A stretch of DNA of 64,000 nucleotides from Hermodice carunculata (lineage: Eukaryota; Annelida; Polychaeta; Eunicida; Amphinomidae), in the NCBI GenBank assembly GCA_964020975.1, contig OZ026615.1:82012662-82076661 (forward strand). Direction: 5' to 3'. The number at the start of each line of letters is the position of its first letter. The stretch's first letter is position 1. A program made the translations under genes and the position numbers. The notes beneath the pieces were generated by a model. The model saw only the letters and a program-made list of their open reading frames with translations, did not search any database and was not told the origin of the DNA. Positions 25,701 through 41,100 of the stretch are shown in pieces.

Positions 25701-28700
25701 CGTAAATACATTTTTCATAATGTTTTCTCATCTTTTTTCCACAGTAGTCACCCTTTTATGTCATATATACATTCTCACACATTCATCCAACATTTAATGA
25801 AACAGATAAACATGAGTCAATATCAAAGGATGACTTTGATTTTTGTTTCACTTCGTTATATCTCAAACACTCACGCAACTGCATGAAACAAAATATATAA
25901 GTTATCATCAAATATGAACAGTAAAGGTCAGCTTACGTTTGAAGATTTTCGTCGTATTAATGTTCCTAAATTTTTTACCACATGACCAGAATGTGGTATA
26001 GAGGCCCCAGCCACATTGTAATACTTTTCTGCAAACTGAGCCATGTCCCATTCAACATTGCTATTATTTGCATTTGAGCGGCTTTCATTCTCTGGATGGG
26101 ATTTTTGGTCGACTGAGTCTGATTGACCATTGGCAGTTCCATCACTGTTCTCACAACAATCCTCTCTTTCACCAACTGTAATCATTCCATTGGCTAAAGC
26201 TGCTTCCACAGTTTGTCCTGATCCTGATGCATTGCTACACAGCTGTAATGTGCTGTCATCCTGGTCCTCAAACACATCATCATCCTGGTCCATGTCAACA
26301 AGCACTACAGCTCCTGGTGGCTGACTGGTGCTGCTATCTGGTGGCTGACTAGTGCTGCTATCTGGCGGCTGACTGGTGCTACTTTCTCCAGATGCTAGTC
26401 CATCCTTGCCAGGGTTGGAAGAACTCTGTGATATTGTGTCCTGGCGACACTTAGTCTTATTGTTTGCACGGATATTCATTTCTAAAGCATCATCGGAAGG
26501 TGTAGTCTCATCAAAGAACTCCTCAAGCTCAGCAAGAGGAGCTTGAGCATCACTTGGTGACCATGTCTCCCCTGACAAGTTCTCCTGAGTACCACCAGGG
26601 GACACTGTTTCTTCTGCATGTGTCACTTTGGTGTCTGTGTTTGCAGGCAACTTGTTCATGGTCTTTGGATGCTCCATCACAGGTCGGCTTTTGGCGATAT
26701 CGTAATCCTTCTTCGAGGCAGAGCTCCCTGCCAATGACTTCAACTCCTGCCAAACACAAATGCAAGACATTTCAAAATGTAAACTCAAATTATTAGTTGA
26801 ATATATTATTATGGAGGCATGAACTAACCATAAAGGAAGTGAAAACTAGAAGCGAGTTTTCCACGTGAAAAACATGCATCCCCAGAGCAGGCAACTTTCA
26901 CCAGAGGCCACCCCTCTAAGAGGGCCACCATTCTTCTGCAGAAAGTTTTACCTTGACCTTGACCTTTCACCTCAAAGTCACCCCTTAGCAAATTGAAGGG
27001 AAGTCTCACCTGGGTAAACAATGACCAAGTTGGATGGACTTCAACCATACCTATTTAAAGATGTACTTGTCAGGGAAACCTTTTTATTTTGCAAGGCATT
27101 ATGACCTTGAAATATGACCTGAGGGTCATCCACAATTATATGCAAAAATTCATAAATCCTATGGAGTATCTGTGCCAAAAGACTTCAGTAAATCTGGTTT
27201 ACGGTTTTGAAGAAGTCAAAATGTGGACTACCATTGCAGACCTCATTGACTTACATGGTAATCAAAAGGAATGCAAAAATTAACCCCCCCCCCCCCAAAA
27301 AAAAAAAAAGAAAAATCAAAAATCCAAAAACCATTGGAGTATGACCATTTGAACACAATGAAGCAAATCTGGCCAATTGTTTTGTAGAAGAAGTGGAAAA
27401 TGTGAGTTAGCATTGCATCCCCATTCACCTACATAGTAATCAAAAAGAGACTGGATATACAGTTTGACCTTTCAAGGTCACTCCAGTTTAAAATAAACCA
27501 TACAAACTGAAAGCCCAGAGGTACCTTCCTATGAACATTTAACAATAACCTTGGGCCTACGATGCACCATTAAGAAGGTATCAGCCAATATGTGAAAACT
27601 GCTGAGTCAGCAGAAAAATGCAACAAGGATTTGACCTTGACCTTTGACCTGAAGGTTATATATTATTATATGTGAAAAATTTCCCAGATCCATAGATTAT
27701 CTTTACCAAATTGGGAGGCAATAGGTCAAGAGGGGCCAGAAATATAAGGAAAATAGATCAGCTGTGGAGTCGGCTGGGACGGCGGACGACCATAACAAAC
27801 ACTACATGTATCCCCTCCAACGGGGGATGAATAATTATATTGACTAGCATCCAACTTTGCTAATGCATGACAAGAAATATGCCAGTATATACATACAGGC
27901 TGGTTGATGCCATGTGAAAGAATATGAATAAGCATGTATACAGATTCAGCTAAGGTTGCTTGCTTTCTTTGGTTTCTTGGCAGATGGTCTCCACCCCTAA
28001 TAGGACCAGACTCCTCCTCCTTCTCCTCTTTTTCTGCTCATTCTCCTCTCACATTAACACTGACAATCCCTTTAAAACTTTCATCAGAATACCCGCCTGA
28101 CTTATACGTGCCATGTTCTGGCAGGAGACTGCTGAGGGGTGCCCAAGGCACAGAATGTGTGCACACAGGCACTAGAGACAGCTCACAGAAATCTTACGAG
28201 CAGCACAAAGACACAGGAAACCGACAAAATGTGTGGGCAGTCAATATTGATATTCATCAAAATGTCAATTGCACCAAGCTTTATTTCAGTGTAATTGGTG
28301 GCATGCCATGACAACTTGCCTCCTCTCCAGTGTTGCTCTACTCTATCTGTGCTGTCACTTCCCAAGAGCAGGATCAAGTGTCCAATGTGAGCGGCAATTC
28401 AAAATGAAACACTAAGCAGACAGCACGTCTTTGCTTCTTCACCTGATAAGACATGAACCTAATACATTATTCCTTATGATGACCCTCTCATCAGGCCAAA
28501 CATGCAGTCTTTTAACCCTATGGGCTCTAAGAATCGATATATCAGCACTAAACACACTGAGTTACAAAATGCTCAGTGTCCAGAGGGTTAATGTATTTTG
28601 TCCTTCAAAAACATGTACATCAATCTTTTATTGGAGAGTTCCATTCTTATATTTTGTATCTTAAATACTGTGTTTCCTCCAAAGATAAAACAGTTAACTA

Positions 28701-31700
28701 CAAGATGGACTCTAACATTATATAGTTAATTGCTGTCTTGACAAAACTTCTTTCCCCTCTTTGTTAAAGGTGCATGTATGCATTACTTATATTATTTCAA
28801 CTTTTCCTAATATTATTCTCTTTACTGTAGGACTGGAGTTGCATATTTGTATGTGGCACTGTCCTTAGTCCTTTGTTCCTATATACAAGTCATTATGTTG
28901 GACCTAGCTGGTCTATGTATAAACCAAATATGTAAAATCTGTCTTCAAAAATGAAAGTGATAAGCTAGGAGGCATACCTGCCACTAGATGGCTCCATTAT
29001 CTACAAACTCCTGTTTACACCTCAAAATCAGTGACAATCACTGCCTGTTTAGTATATTTTTAATTTAACTTCACATAAACAACACAATGCTAATTAACAC
29101 TGTTAATGGCAGTCACATAGGCCTACCTTCATCAAATAACAGGGTAATACGGAAAAAAGTTTCAACACTAGGTAGTATGGATTTCCAACAACCAATCAAA
29201 AACAGCAGTGGTAGTAGCAGAGTAGTATGGAACACCACACTACCTGCTCTGCTCCAGGGCCATTTTCCTGGTAATACAGGCCAGAGCAACATAAAGTTTA
29301 GAAGATTCACTGCCAAGTCATGCAATGAGTATTCACAGTAAGCTGTAAATACATTCACCTGGCTGATATCTGAGGCATTGATCTCTTCAAAGAGCAGTGA
29401 CACTGCTTCCTTAAACCAACATTGTCTCCACACTCAGTCTACTACAGTCACAGGCCTCTTAACCCAATAACCCCTTAAACCAACCAAAACTGACTGGTTC
29501 TAAAACATCACCTGCGTCAATGTTTTTGACTAATTTCAATAGCAATGACAAACAATTTGAATGATAATTGTTGATGAGACCTATCAAGTTAACATACCCC
29601 AAGTCAACACCTTTCCTTGGCATGGGCTGGGCATTTAGTGTACCAAATGTCAAGGAAAGCTGTTGACTCAGTTTTAATTCAAGGGGTCAACAGTTAAGCC
29701 ATGGTCACATGGTCCCTTCAGCAACAGTCACATAACCCCTAAGGGTAAAAGTTACCATTCTGACCTCTTCATGCTAAGGCTACTCATTGATACAAGGGTT
29801 GCCTGGCACTATTAACCCTTTACTAGAACCAATGGCCACTTCATGCAAACATTAGTTAACCCACCCATACACAGATTAACACGTCCAAGATGAACTGCTT
29901 CCTTCATGCAAGGGAGCATTCATGTACATGCAAGGGTTAATTACCATGTATGCAACTGATCTAAGGAGTAACTGCATGATCATTGCCTCTGTGCAATGGT
30001 AATCCCCCTTCAAGCAGGGTTAATGGTCTATCCATATACTTTCTAGTAGGGGATAATGCAGTCATATGGTAAATGGGTTCAATTGGCCTATCCGCACAAT
30101 CCGGGCTGTCCTATCTTTCACAAATTGAATGGTTAACTGTTCCATCCATATATTAAAGGATAAACTGGCCCCTGTACACATTAAAGGGTTAATTCACCCC
30201 TGCATACAAAGAAAGGTTACAGGTACCATTCTTGCAATGAATGGTTAACTGACTGCTCCAGACACTGCAGGGTTAATTGGCTGCTTATGAAGAATGGTTA
30301 ACTTATGGCATCTTACAGAAGGGTTAAGTTGGCCCTCAAGAGGTGCACTTGAGCAATGTGTACCCTGTATCTACTGACTCTACTTACTGTCATTAATTAT
30401 TCACATCGTAGGACTTTACACCAGAAAAAATTGCCATGGCTAGTACATCAATAAAACTAAAGCAAACTTCCCCCTGCAGCCATCAATTACCAGTTTTCTT
30501 ATGGCCACTCTCCACTGAATATACTTCTATAGTGGCATCAATAATTTACACACAAATGAATCACAAAACAACAGGAATTACAACTAATATCATAAAGCAA
30601 GTCACATGACTGCTGAAGTGATTGCTTAGCAGATGGTCTTCATTCCAACACAGTTTGCCTGGGGGAATCCCCATGGCCTGGTTACACTGGGGTTTGTGAC
30701 CTTACAGAGACCCTCCATTTCCTCTTGATAGGACACAGTATTAAAGTGCACCTACACAGGCATGACAGAGACAGTCAAAATTTAGGCTTAATGCAGTATA
30801 AAAAGCAAGCATCCTGTGGGGTAATGGAACAAATAAACTAGATGGCTGCGTGAACAGCCCATGCTTAGCTGACTTAAGCTTGTCCTGCAAAATCAAGGTT
30901 GCAAACAATGAACCTGTGTTGAGCTTTAGCTGAGTGCATATGGCATTTAGAAGTATTTCTAAGACGAACAGCTGAGCCTCCTAAAAGCTCAGTCTGACCA
31001 GCAAGTCAGCTGAGCTAAAATTTGCAGTGCCACCTGGAGAACAAATTAAAAACTAGGAGTCCATAGGAGTGTTCCTATGTAATATATATAATATCTAAGC
31101 AATTGGGTGAGAGGTTTCAGAGAAGGTTTTATAAGATTTGAAAACCCCCCCCCCCCAAAATTCCAAAAATCACTGGAGCATGACTATTTGAACAAACTTG
31201 GTAAAGGCCCACCCACAGTACATTGCTACCAAGTTTGAAGTGAATCTGGTTGATGGTTATAAAATGCCCATAGACCCACATACATGTGTAGCTCAATAGG
31301 AAAGGTGCATTTATAGGTAAGTACTCGAATTGAAAAAAATTGTTAAAAATTAGGAATCATCAGGCCAGGGGTGCCACCTGGTGAACAAATTTGTTTGACC
31401 TTTCCACAAGGAACATTTCCCCCAAGTTTCAGCTTTATCTGAGTGATGGTTCAGGCGGACAAGTTGAAAGTAGCAACAACACACCAAAAAATCATAAAAA
31501 ATTTAGAAACAAATTGCAGCACCACGTGGTGAACAAATTAAATGCTAGGAGTTCCTAGAAGTGTTCCTGTGTGATATCAAAGCAATTGGGTGAGCAGTTT
31601 TGGAGAAGATTTTTTTAAGGTTCGCCTCCCCCTCCCCCCCCCCCCCCCCATATCATAAAAAGTCCAAAAATTACAAGAGCATGATCACTTGAACAAACTT

Positions 31701-34700
31701 GGTAGAGACTCAATGACCCAAGGTGCATTCCCACCAGGTTTACGGTTAATCTGGCCATTGTTTTTGGAGAAGTTGAAAATGTTAGTTGTGGACACCGACA
31801 GACGACGGATGCCTAACCACCACATTAGCTCAGCTCACTGACAAGTCAGCCGACCTAAAAAATTGTAATACATTAGGAATCCACAGCAGTGCTACCTAGT
31901 GAGCAACTCTGATTGACCCTCTCACAAGGAACATATCCACATTTCATCTAAATCTGAGTGACGGTTCTGGAGAAGTAGAAATAGTGAAAACCCACAAAAA
32001 ATTATTTAAAAAAAAAAAAAAAAAAAAAAAATGCAGTGCCACCTTGTGAGCACTTTCGGAGAAGAAGATTTTTAAAAAGTTGCTCCTCCCCCCCCCCCAA
32101 AAAATCATAAAAAAATCCAAAAATCACTGGAGCATTGCCATTTGAACAAACTTGGTAGAGACCCACCCAAGGTACATTGCTACCAAGTTTGAAGTGAATT
32201 GGGCTGAGGATTTTAGGAGAAGTCCAAAATGTGAATTGTGAACTGACGACAGACGAAGCATGATGGCATAAGCTCTGCTGGCTGATAGGCCAACTGAGCT
32301 AAAAAAAGCCATTCTGCAGTGCACTGGCCACTGTGAATAAGCCACAGACTGCCCTATCCTTTAAATCCCTTTCCTGGTCAAATTGTCCAAAAGCACCAAA
32401 TTCAAAGTGTAATGCCAAAATATTTCTGCCTATATATATATTTATAATGAGTAATCACAAATTAAAAAAAGTTGAAACTAAAATTGTAACAAGCCCTATA
32501 TTGGAACAACATTCACTGGCAATGGTTAGTTGCACTGGGCTCCGCCTGGGCCTAGGAGAGTCACTGATTAAGTCTTGTTCTGACCAGGAAAGAGTTAACA
32601 CTGCTGTGTATCAATTTGATCTCATTATTATGTGGCAGCTGGCACACATGACCACAGACCACCTTAAACTTCACTTTCAAAACTTTACCCTGGATACTGT
32701 AACTGCCAGTACACACAACCTGAGAGTTGGGATTTTTTGCCCCACTAGTATTGTATACCACAAAAACAAAAGTGGTTGAATTTTCAATCTCAATATATCC
32801 TTTATACATAGTGGTTATTGGGAAAAGGCTGACAACTTATGGCTCATTAGGGGGACTGACCTGTATCACTTGTAACTCTTGCTGTGCAAGCAAATTAAAA
32901 CCAGTAACTTGTCGCCCTCCTGCTATGCCAGCCAATCAGAACCATTAACTTGTCTGATTCCAGCTAGGCCAGCCAATCAGAGCCATTGACTTGTTGGACT
33001 CCTCCCATGCCAAGCAATCAGAACCTATGACTTATCTACCTCTTTCTATGCCACCCAAACAGAACTATTGGCTCGTCAACCTAGCCCCAAACTGCTACTA
33101 TGCCAACCAATCAGAACCACTGGCTTGTTCAAGTCCTGCTATGCCAAGCAATCAGAATGAAACACTTGCATAATTTCTGTTATACGCCAACCAATTCCAA
33201 GTAATATTGAACTGTTAAGGGAATGTACTACTCAGTGCAACATATAAGAATCAGGTCCATACTGGAGTTGTATTGAGTCATGGTTTAGCTATGTACATGC
33301 ATAACTGAATTAAATTTAAAGAGTACATACAGCACTGAGGTTGTAAACTCCTTGAAACTGTGAGTAGAGCCAGTCAAGAAGCTGAGCACTGATGCAGCCA
33401 TGCATACCATGAAGAGGCTGACCCCTGGGGCAGAAGCACAGTGCTGAGACAGCCATCTACATGGGGGGGGGGGGGGGGGGGGCGGGGCAGGAGCACAGTA
33501 ATGCGATTGCCATTAATACCAGGGGGTGAACACAGTGCTGATTAAGACAACCATTTACACTTGGCACAGAAGCACAGTGTTGAGACAGCAGCCATTCATA
33601 CCAAGAGCAGGGCATGGTGCTGAGACAGCCATTCACACCATTGGCAGGAACACAGTGCTGAGACAGCCACTCACACCATGGGTAGGAGCACAGTGCTAAG
33701 ACAGCCATTCACACCAAGGACAGGGCACTGTACCGAGACAGCCATTCACACCATGGGTAGGAGCACAGTGCTGAGACAGCCATTCACACCATGGGCAGGG
33801 GCACAGTGCTGTGACAGCCATTCACACCATGGGTAGGAGCACAGTGTGGAGACAGCCACTCACACCATGGGTAGGAGCACAGTGCTGAGACAGCCATTCA
33901 CACCAAGGGCACGGCACTGTACCGAGACAGCCATTCACACAATGGCAGGAGGACAATGCTGAGACAACCATTCACACTAGAAGACCAGAGACATACAGGA
34001 AGCAATGACAAGATAATCATGATTATTATGCCACAGAGAGAAGCCTGAGGCAAAGTACTAATCACTAGGAACACCATTCGGCAGCGTATGGCACATTTTG
34101 GCGGCATTGGGCAGTGGATGGTGGTGGATGGCGGCAATCAGTGCGGTGGGTGGTTTGCGGTGATGCGCGGCAGCTGGGGGCAATTGGTGGTGGTTGGCGG
34201 CAATTGCCGCCCACTGCCGCAGAATGCTGCCAAAGCTTAACAGGCTGGTCAGTGATTTTCTTCCTCACCTCCAAGCACCACCCACCGCACTTATGGCCAC
34301 CCAATGCCACTGAAAAGCTCAAAGGCAGCCCTAGGGAGTATCTATTTGTTTCATATGTAAACTAAGTGAATAAATGCAAGAACTGGTTAGTAAAAGGGGA
34401 GGAAAATAAAAGATAATGTTATATATATATATAATATCTATGTCTGCATAAACATTGGTCTGTATGTGGTTGTGTGCTCATATATTGGACATTTACACAC
34501 TAAGGCACACACACACATAATTATTTAATCATGGAAGGCATATATTCATTCATAAACATAATATTAATTTTGCACATTGTTGATCTTGCTATGGCTTTCT
34601 GCATCATGGGGCAAGTCCACAAACATGTGAAAGGATAACCTGCATGATTCCGATGTGTTCCAATGAATGCCCACATCAGGGACAGTTTTTGAGACAGAAT

Positions 34701-35086
34701 AAAATGCTGAACCCCTTTATACATGTACTCCCTGTCCATTGTTAAGCATACCATAATTATTATGATGAAAAGTCATTTAATATTAATCATGAGCTGAAAC
34801 TTAACAAAATTGATGTTTTTTTATAGAGTGATTAGAGCAGCAATCAAGTACATGTACTGTCCTTTTATCACAGTTACAGTAGCTATTACATGAGTAGGTC
34901 ACAACACAGATCCACACACCTGGTTAATAGCCAAGAGGCCCAAAACACAGCTACTGCTCAATATGCCCTGTAAATATTTTTTTGCACCTGACTGCTTGAC
35001 CACAAATAAAGATTTTTTTTTTCTGAGATTGATGTTTTGATTGATAATATGTGAAACACCAAAGATATTTATTCTAATAGTAATAG

Positions 35087-35122
<36 letters not shown>

Positions 35123-38100
35123 TAATCCACGTATGTATATATATATACCTACATACACACAAACACATAAATCTACATTAAGCATAAATATTAAATTTTA
35201 TTTTCATTCCCATTTTGCCATCATGTTCTTACATTCTTTCATTTAGACTATGTCTGAAAACAAATTTATAAATGCTCCGTGGACTCCTCGAGTTTCTCAG
35301 TGGTGATGGGTGGCAGTAAGCGGTGGTTGGCGGCGGTGAAGAAAGTGTCTGCCCATCCCTGCCAAGGCTTAAAATTTGGGGAGCAGTGGGCACTGCCAAC
35401 CACCGCCAAGCACCACTTACCATCACCATACCCCGCCCACTGCCACCAAAATGTGCCATACCCTGCTGAATGGTGTTCCTAGTGAATGCTCATGCTCACC
35501 ATAATGCCATAGGCTTAAGGTACAGATGCATGGCGAACTAATGAAAACATCAAGGTGATAAATGCAGAGAACTGATTACAGTTGAAGTGCAGATTAGGAA
35601 GCAAAAGACAGAAGAGGCTAATGCAGGCACAGTACCAGACAGTTGGATGTGCAGATCAAAAAACCAAAGACAGAAGAAAACCTATGCAGGCATAGTGCAA
35701 AGACAGTCACATGTATCAAGAAACCCTAAGAGGAAGGCTTATGAGCATAGCAAGGATAATCATTCACATCATGAACCAACAGGCACATTAAGCAGCTCTA
35801 GGCAGAGTTAGGGGGGCCAGTGTGCACACACACTTCATGGTAAATCACCTTTGCAGCAAGCTGGCTATTGTGGGGAATAGAAGCAAGCACAAGACACAGC
35901 GACTGCGTAGGACAGCTGACGTAACTCACAATGAAAGTCCTGCACGTCTGAATTAGCACAGTGATTCCAGATTCAAATTCCTCATGAAGAGAGCTTTCAT
36001 TCAAGTACCAGCATGTCTACTGTATGACAGAAATAAATAATACTCCACATCAACAGCAGTCCTGAGCACATGTTAGGTGATTGAGTCCAAGACTTAGGAC
36101 TTAATCAGCTAATCCCCTTTGCACTGTGAAAAGGCACATCAGTTACTGTGATATGAAATAGTCTCAATTCATTCACATAAGCCACAAAATACATAGCTTG
36201 TCCACCAGGTGGCTTCCAGTCCCATTACCAAGTGGATCAAATATTCATAGCTGCCATCAGCACAAAACTTAAGCTTGGCTTCCCAAACCTGCAACAGACA
36301 GGAGAAATTAGGGAAAAGGTGCTTTGTCTGCAGGGAGCTTAGCGCACAATTCATTTATCCACACTGCAGGAATACAACTTGCGTAGTAATCACATTAACT
36401 TTCCATTTGCTGCATAGCATCCTCACTCTTGAGTGCAGCCTGCATCTGGCTGGCATGAACTATTTAAGTGTGAAAATATGTAGGGAGGATCCCAGCAGAC
36501 CTGGCCTGCTGACTGATAGTCAGCCTGTCGCCAAATGCCAGCCCTGCCAAATGGCCCTCTGATGTGATTAAGCCAGAACACTATTGTTTTTTTCTCAGTT
36601 TCTGCACCAGGACATGAGACATGTTAAGCCCAGAGAAACAATTAACTCATACCCTACTATGGTGGTGAAGGCGCTGGACAGAGGTTTTTACATTGCCTGG
36701 CAAGTCCTAGCTGCCATACTGTAGTGGTAAAGGTCTTTGTCAGTGGTTGTGGTATTGCCTGGTAAGTCTCGCAATACACCTGTAAAGGACTTGGTCAGTC
36801 GCTATTGCAGAGCCTGGCAAGCCACTCAAAGTAGCCACAAGAGAAACTGAAGCATGCCTTGCCAGGCGATGCAACAAGAGGAATATGGTGATCATGTGCT
36901 CTGCTGACTGAAATCTTCAGCTTTTGCATGTGCAGATGTTACTCTTCTATACTTGTACTGTATTAATGCTCAAAAATATTTCACTAAAAGTGCCAACTGT
37001 GACTTAAGTCGAACCACTTAAAATGAACTGCTTTTAATTACAATAAGGGTACTAGACTCAAATTCCTTGTACGAAGATATTTCATTCAAGTACCAGCATG
37101 CCAGTATAGTTACATAGAATATAATAGTCCAGATAAATGGCTTTCCTTTACCTTCAGGTGCCATGGGCCCGAAGCATGCTGAGAAAAACTGTGCACTCAG
37201 TCTAAAATGTGGCTCTTAAAGGGTAAATATTTACCAAGATATGAGCCAATCTGTATCTTTCAAGATCACTTGAGGTCAAAATTAACAAAACCCCATTGCT
37301 ACTTTCCTATTAATTTCCAATATTAACAATGGGCCTAGGATCCACCATTACCAAGATTTTCAATCCAATATGTCAGACCTGCTAGGTCCACCGAAAAAAA
37401 AAGGCTTGAATTCTGGCAATTACTATATATGCATCCCCAGTCACACGATGCATAATTATAGCATCATCATACCCTATACACCTTGGATTAGGTCCACATG
37501 GGGAGCATCTATATGTATAAGCCAAGCATTCCAAAGTTTGACATCCAATATCTCTGTCCAAAATTCACATATATTCATCATTTTCACAAACTTTCATCAA
37601 TCTTGGTCAGATTATATATTCTGCTTAACTGTCCTGGAGAAGTCAAAAAAGCCTAAACACGAAATAATTCTAAAAGCTTATATATATATCACAGTGCCAC
37701 CTGGTGCCCAAAATCTGAAGTACATGACTCCAAGTGACCCTGTATACAAGATTACAAATTTGGATTTTTTTTTCAAAAACCCTCAAAAAATAATCCATAA
37801 TATTCAAAATGTTGCATCATCATCATCTCCTTCACAAACTTGATACCGGGGGCCCAATGGAGGAACATCTATGTGTAAAATCAAAGCATCCCATGCACTC
37901 CCCTTGCAGACTTCAATTTAAAAACCTTACTTTTTGGACTGTCAACAAAAGCTGTTTCTGGAAATCAGGATATATTCCGAGCAGTTCACAAATATATTAG
38001 AATCACTGGAAGATTCAATGTGTAGCTGTCCCAGAATAGGGTTGTAGCTGTGCCATCATAATTAGCCACATAATTATGACACAAGGCAAACATTTTACAG

Positions 38101-41100
38101 AGATAAATCATATATATTCTACTGACTGTTATCTCCAATTATGTATTTATGGGAAAAATGCCCACCCATTTTTTTAGTCTCTCCCTCTTTCCCATCATAT
38201 TTATTATGTCCTGTGTGTTCTCTATTTGTTATTGAGATGTTATCTACTTTTTGTTGTATTGTCATTTCATGTACAAGAGGCCTTCATATAGGCATTGTGC
38301 CTGTTGGCCAATTGTTTTTGCGTATAAAATATGTTTAAACCAAAGCATTCCATGCAACAGCAGGCTTGCACAAGTTCAAATTCAGCACAACCCATAAATA
38401 GGCTATGCTTAAAAATTGTGTTGCCCTCGTTTTGTTTTGCATATGCCATGCTAAGAGTGCTGTATGTCTTGTCACCAAAAGTTGCATAAATGGTAAATGG
38501 GTTAGGCAAAAAAAATTGCTTGTTTCTCCTAACCCAATCAACCCGTCTCTAAACCCCCTTACCAACCCCCTGTTAACTTACTTCTGACCAAAAAAAGAGC
38601 ACCTACCCACCTAAAATTGTGAAATATTTAACAAAGAAAACATACCAACCCACCCAAATTGTCAGACTAAAAAATTACAAATTACGTCTACCTACCTACC
38701 CAACAAAATTTTGGTCTGTTAGGGTAAACACACTTACATTTGGGGGGGGGGCCTTATGCTGCTACTAAACTGCACAACCTCTATGCAAATGAAACTATGG
38801 GTTATGCAATTTATGCAAATTACGCTATGCTGAGCTCAGCAAAAACCACAGATTTTGAAGAAGCATGTCTGTACTTGAATGAAAGCTTTTTTTGTGTCAA
38901 ATTTTACGCACAACTTCCACTTTATTCCACCCATACCTACTCCAAATTTTTGGAAGTGGTCCACAAGGAGTTAAACTTTGTTTTTGTGTCGGAAAATTGG
39001 ACAGATACAATCTGCATACACTGGAAGACAATGCTGCCCCCACCCCACTCCATTAAGAAAGGAGGCCAATGGCTGCTGCATATGTAACAATAATTCTCCT
39101 TCAGTTTTACCAAAGTGCAATCCACAAAGGCCCACAGTTCAATCCCAGGCAATTTCATTATACATGCAGAAAGGTAATTCATGTTTTCTGTCAGTCCTAA
39201 TGGAGCAACTTCACCCTCACATGGGGGTAATTTTTTAGATTTCAATCATTTGCATCACTTACCCCTGTATCATCAATAGCATTTACAGTGCTCACTATGT
39301 CCATGATTTGTATAACAATGGGACTGATGACATTCCATGCCATCACATTGCAACCCTCATTGGAATTGTGGATGCCCTCTTGGGAGCAGAACCTGTTGGG
39401 AGAGTGATATTTCTTAAAAAAAGTGGAGACAGATTTTTGTAAGAGCATCTTGGACCAGATATTACAAAGTTGAATATTTATTGTTCTACATTTTCCAGAA
39501 TCAAGTCCTGGGAAAGAACAGGGTTTGCCACTTATGGGCATTGCTTAATGTTCAACCGAACCCTTAACACGAAGGATTGGCCAGCATCCATGCCTTCCTT
39601 CCTCAGGAATGGACTGACTTGTTAATCCTTCATGGTGAGGCTGGACTGATTTAAGCATTAAAATATCCATAATTAAGGTTCCCTTACTTCTGTATCATTG
39701 AGCTGTGACCAGTGCAAGCCTGGAATGATGATGTCATATCTAGCTCCTTCTGTTGCTCCCAGAGCTGGCGCCATACAGACATCTTGTCTTGCGTTTTGAA
39801 GAAGTCATATATACAGAACAGTAACACTTCTCTCTCACCAACTCGCCTCACCTTTGTACTGCTGGGTTCACACAGCACGGGTAAATCAAAATTCAAGACT
39901 TTTTCAAACACTTTCAAAAGTATTTTTCCAAAAATATTCCAAACTCACTTTATGTGTTTTTGAGCAAAAATTACAAGTACACAGCTAGTGCACATGTAGC
40001 TCTGCACCACAAAACCTAGACACAACCTATTGTGGCATCCAAAAAATTGATCATAAAAGCAACATAATTTTTTAAATACTCAATCCATGTTTGCATGCAG
40101 ATGTTTTGCTGTGAAAAATTAATATCCCAGAATTATAAAAAAGACTGCATAGCAAAATTCCAAGTCTTTTCAAGACTTTGAACACACAGCCCAAACATTC
40201 CAGACTTTTCAAAGCTTTTCAAGCTCTGTACATTGTATGGACCCTTTCCTGCTGGGGACATTTTTAATCTTTTTTCCCTATCTGCAACAAGACTCCTGAA
40301 CCTGCTCCCACAGAAATATATGCTTCAGATTTTTATCTTAATGTCGATATTAATTTAAGATCACTGTGCACAGTACAGTGAAACCACACCCATTTTTTTA
40401 TTCAGGAAGTTGCTGTCTAACAGCACTGCACACAAGATATCATCTGAGTAGCATCCACCTGAATGTCCAGTTGTTTACAATTGGGTCCCTATAAAGTGCA
40501 TACGGTCTGTTGAAAGTGAAGATATGGGGCACTTTATCCTTGTCTGTCCAATTTACAATGTTCCCCTTTGTTGAAGTTATATCCGTCCTCTTTGCCAAAT
40601 TTTATCTCCCTGCCAAGGTGTCCATATACATGTATATGAGAACAAACAACAACCATACCTCCCGGTAAAACCGTCACTGAGTCCGTGTATGTCAGGGCAC
40701 ACAACCATCATGACCTCCATATACATATAAAACCACTGGCACGTCCAGGTATATGAGAGCAGACAGCAGCCATCATTACCTCCCAGTAATAAACTGCCAA
40801 GGAGTCCTTGTATGAGGACACACAGTATAACCATGACCTTGGCCGTCAGTGAAACCAGTAAGGAGTCTGCATACATGTATGAAGACACACTGCAATACCC
40901 AAGAGACCACGCTCAAACCATCTTCTTCACACATGTAACAAGTCTGAATTGGGCATTTGTATTCTACAGCCACATAATCAAGCATCGCTTAATTCAGTTA
41001 GTCAGTGGTAAGTCACATTAACTTGTGTCCTCTTGTGACAATCACAAAGAGCAATTACACAGAAACAAGGTTTACACACACTCTGCAATGCAGGTGAGCA

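Noticed and set aside
28058-28133. Exon-like minus-strand stretch (PEHGTYKSGGYSDESFKGI) with acceptor CAGCAG and donor AAT|GTGAGA
   Set aside because: Its phase (start 1, end 0) cannot be placed between the exons at 29359 and 26746, which already join in frame. It could be an alternative exon but lacks other support.
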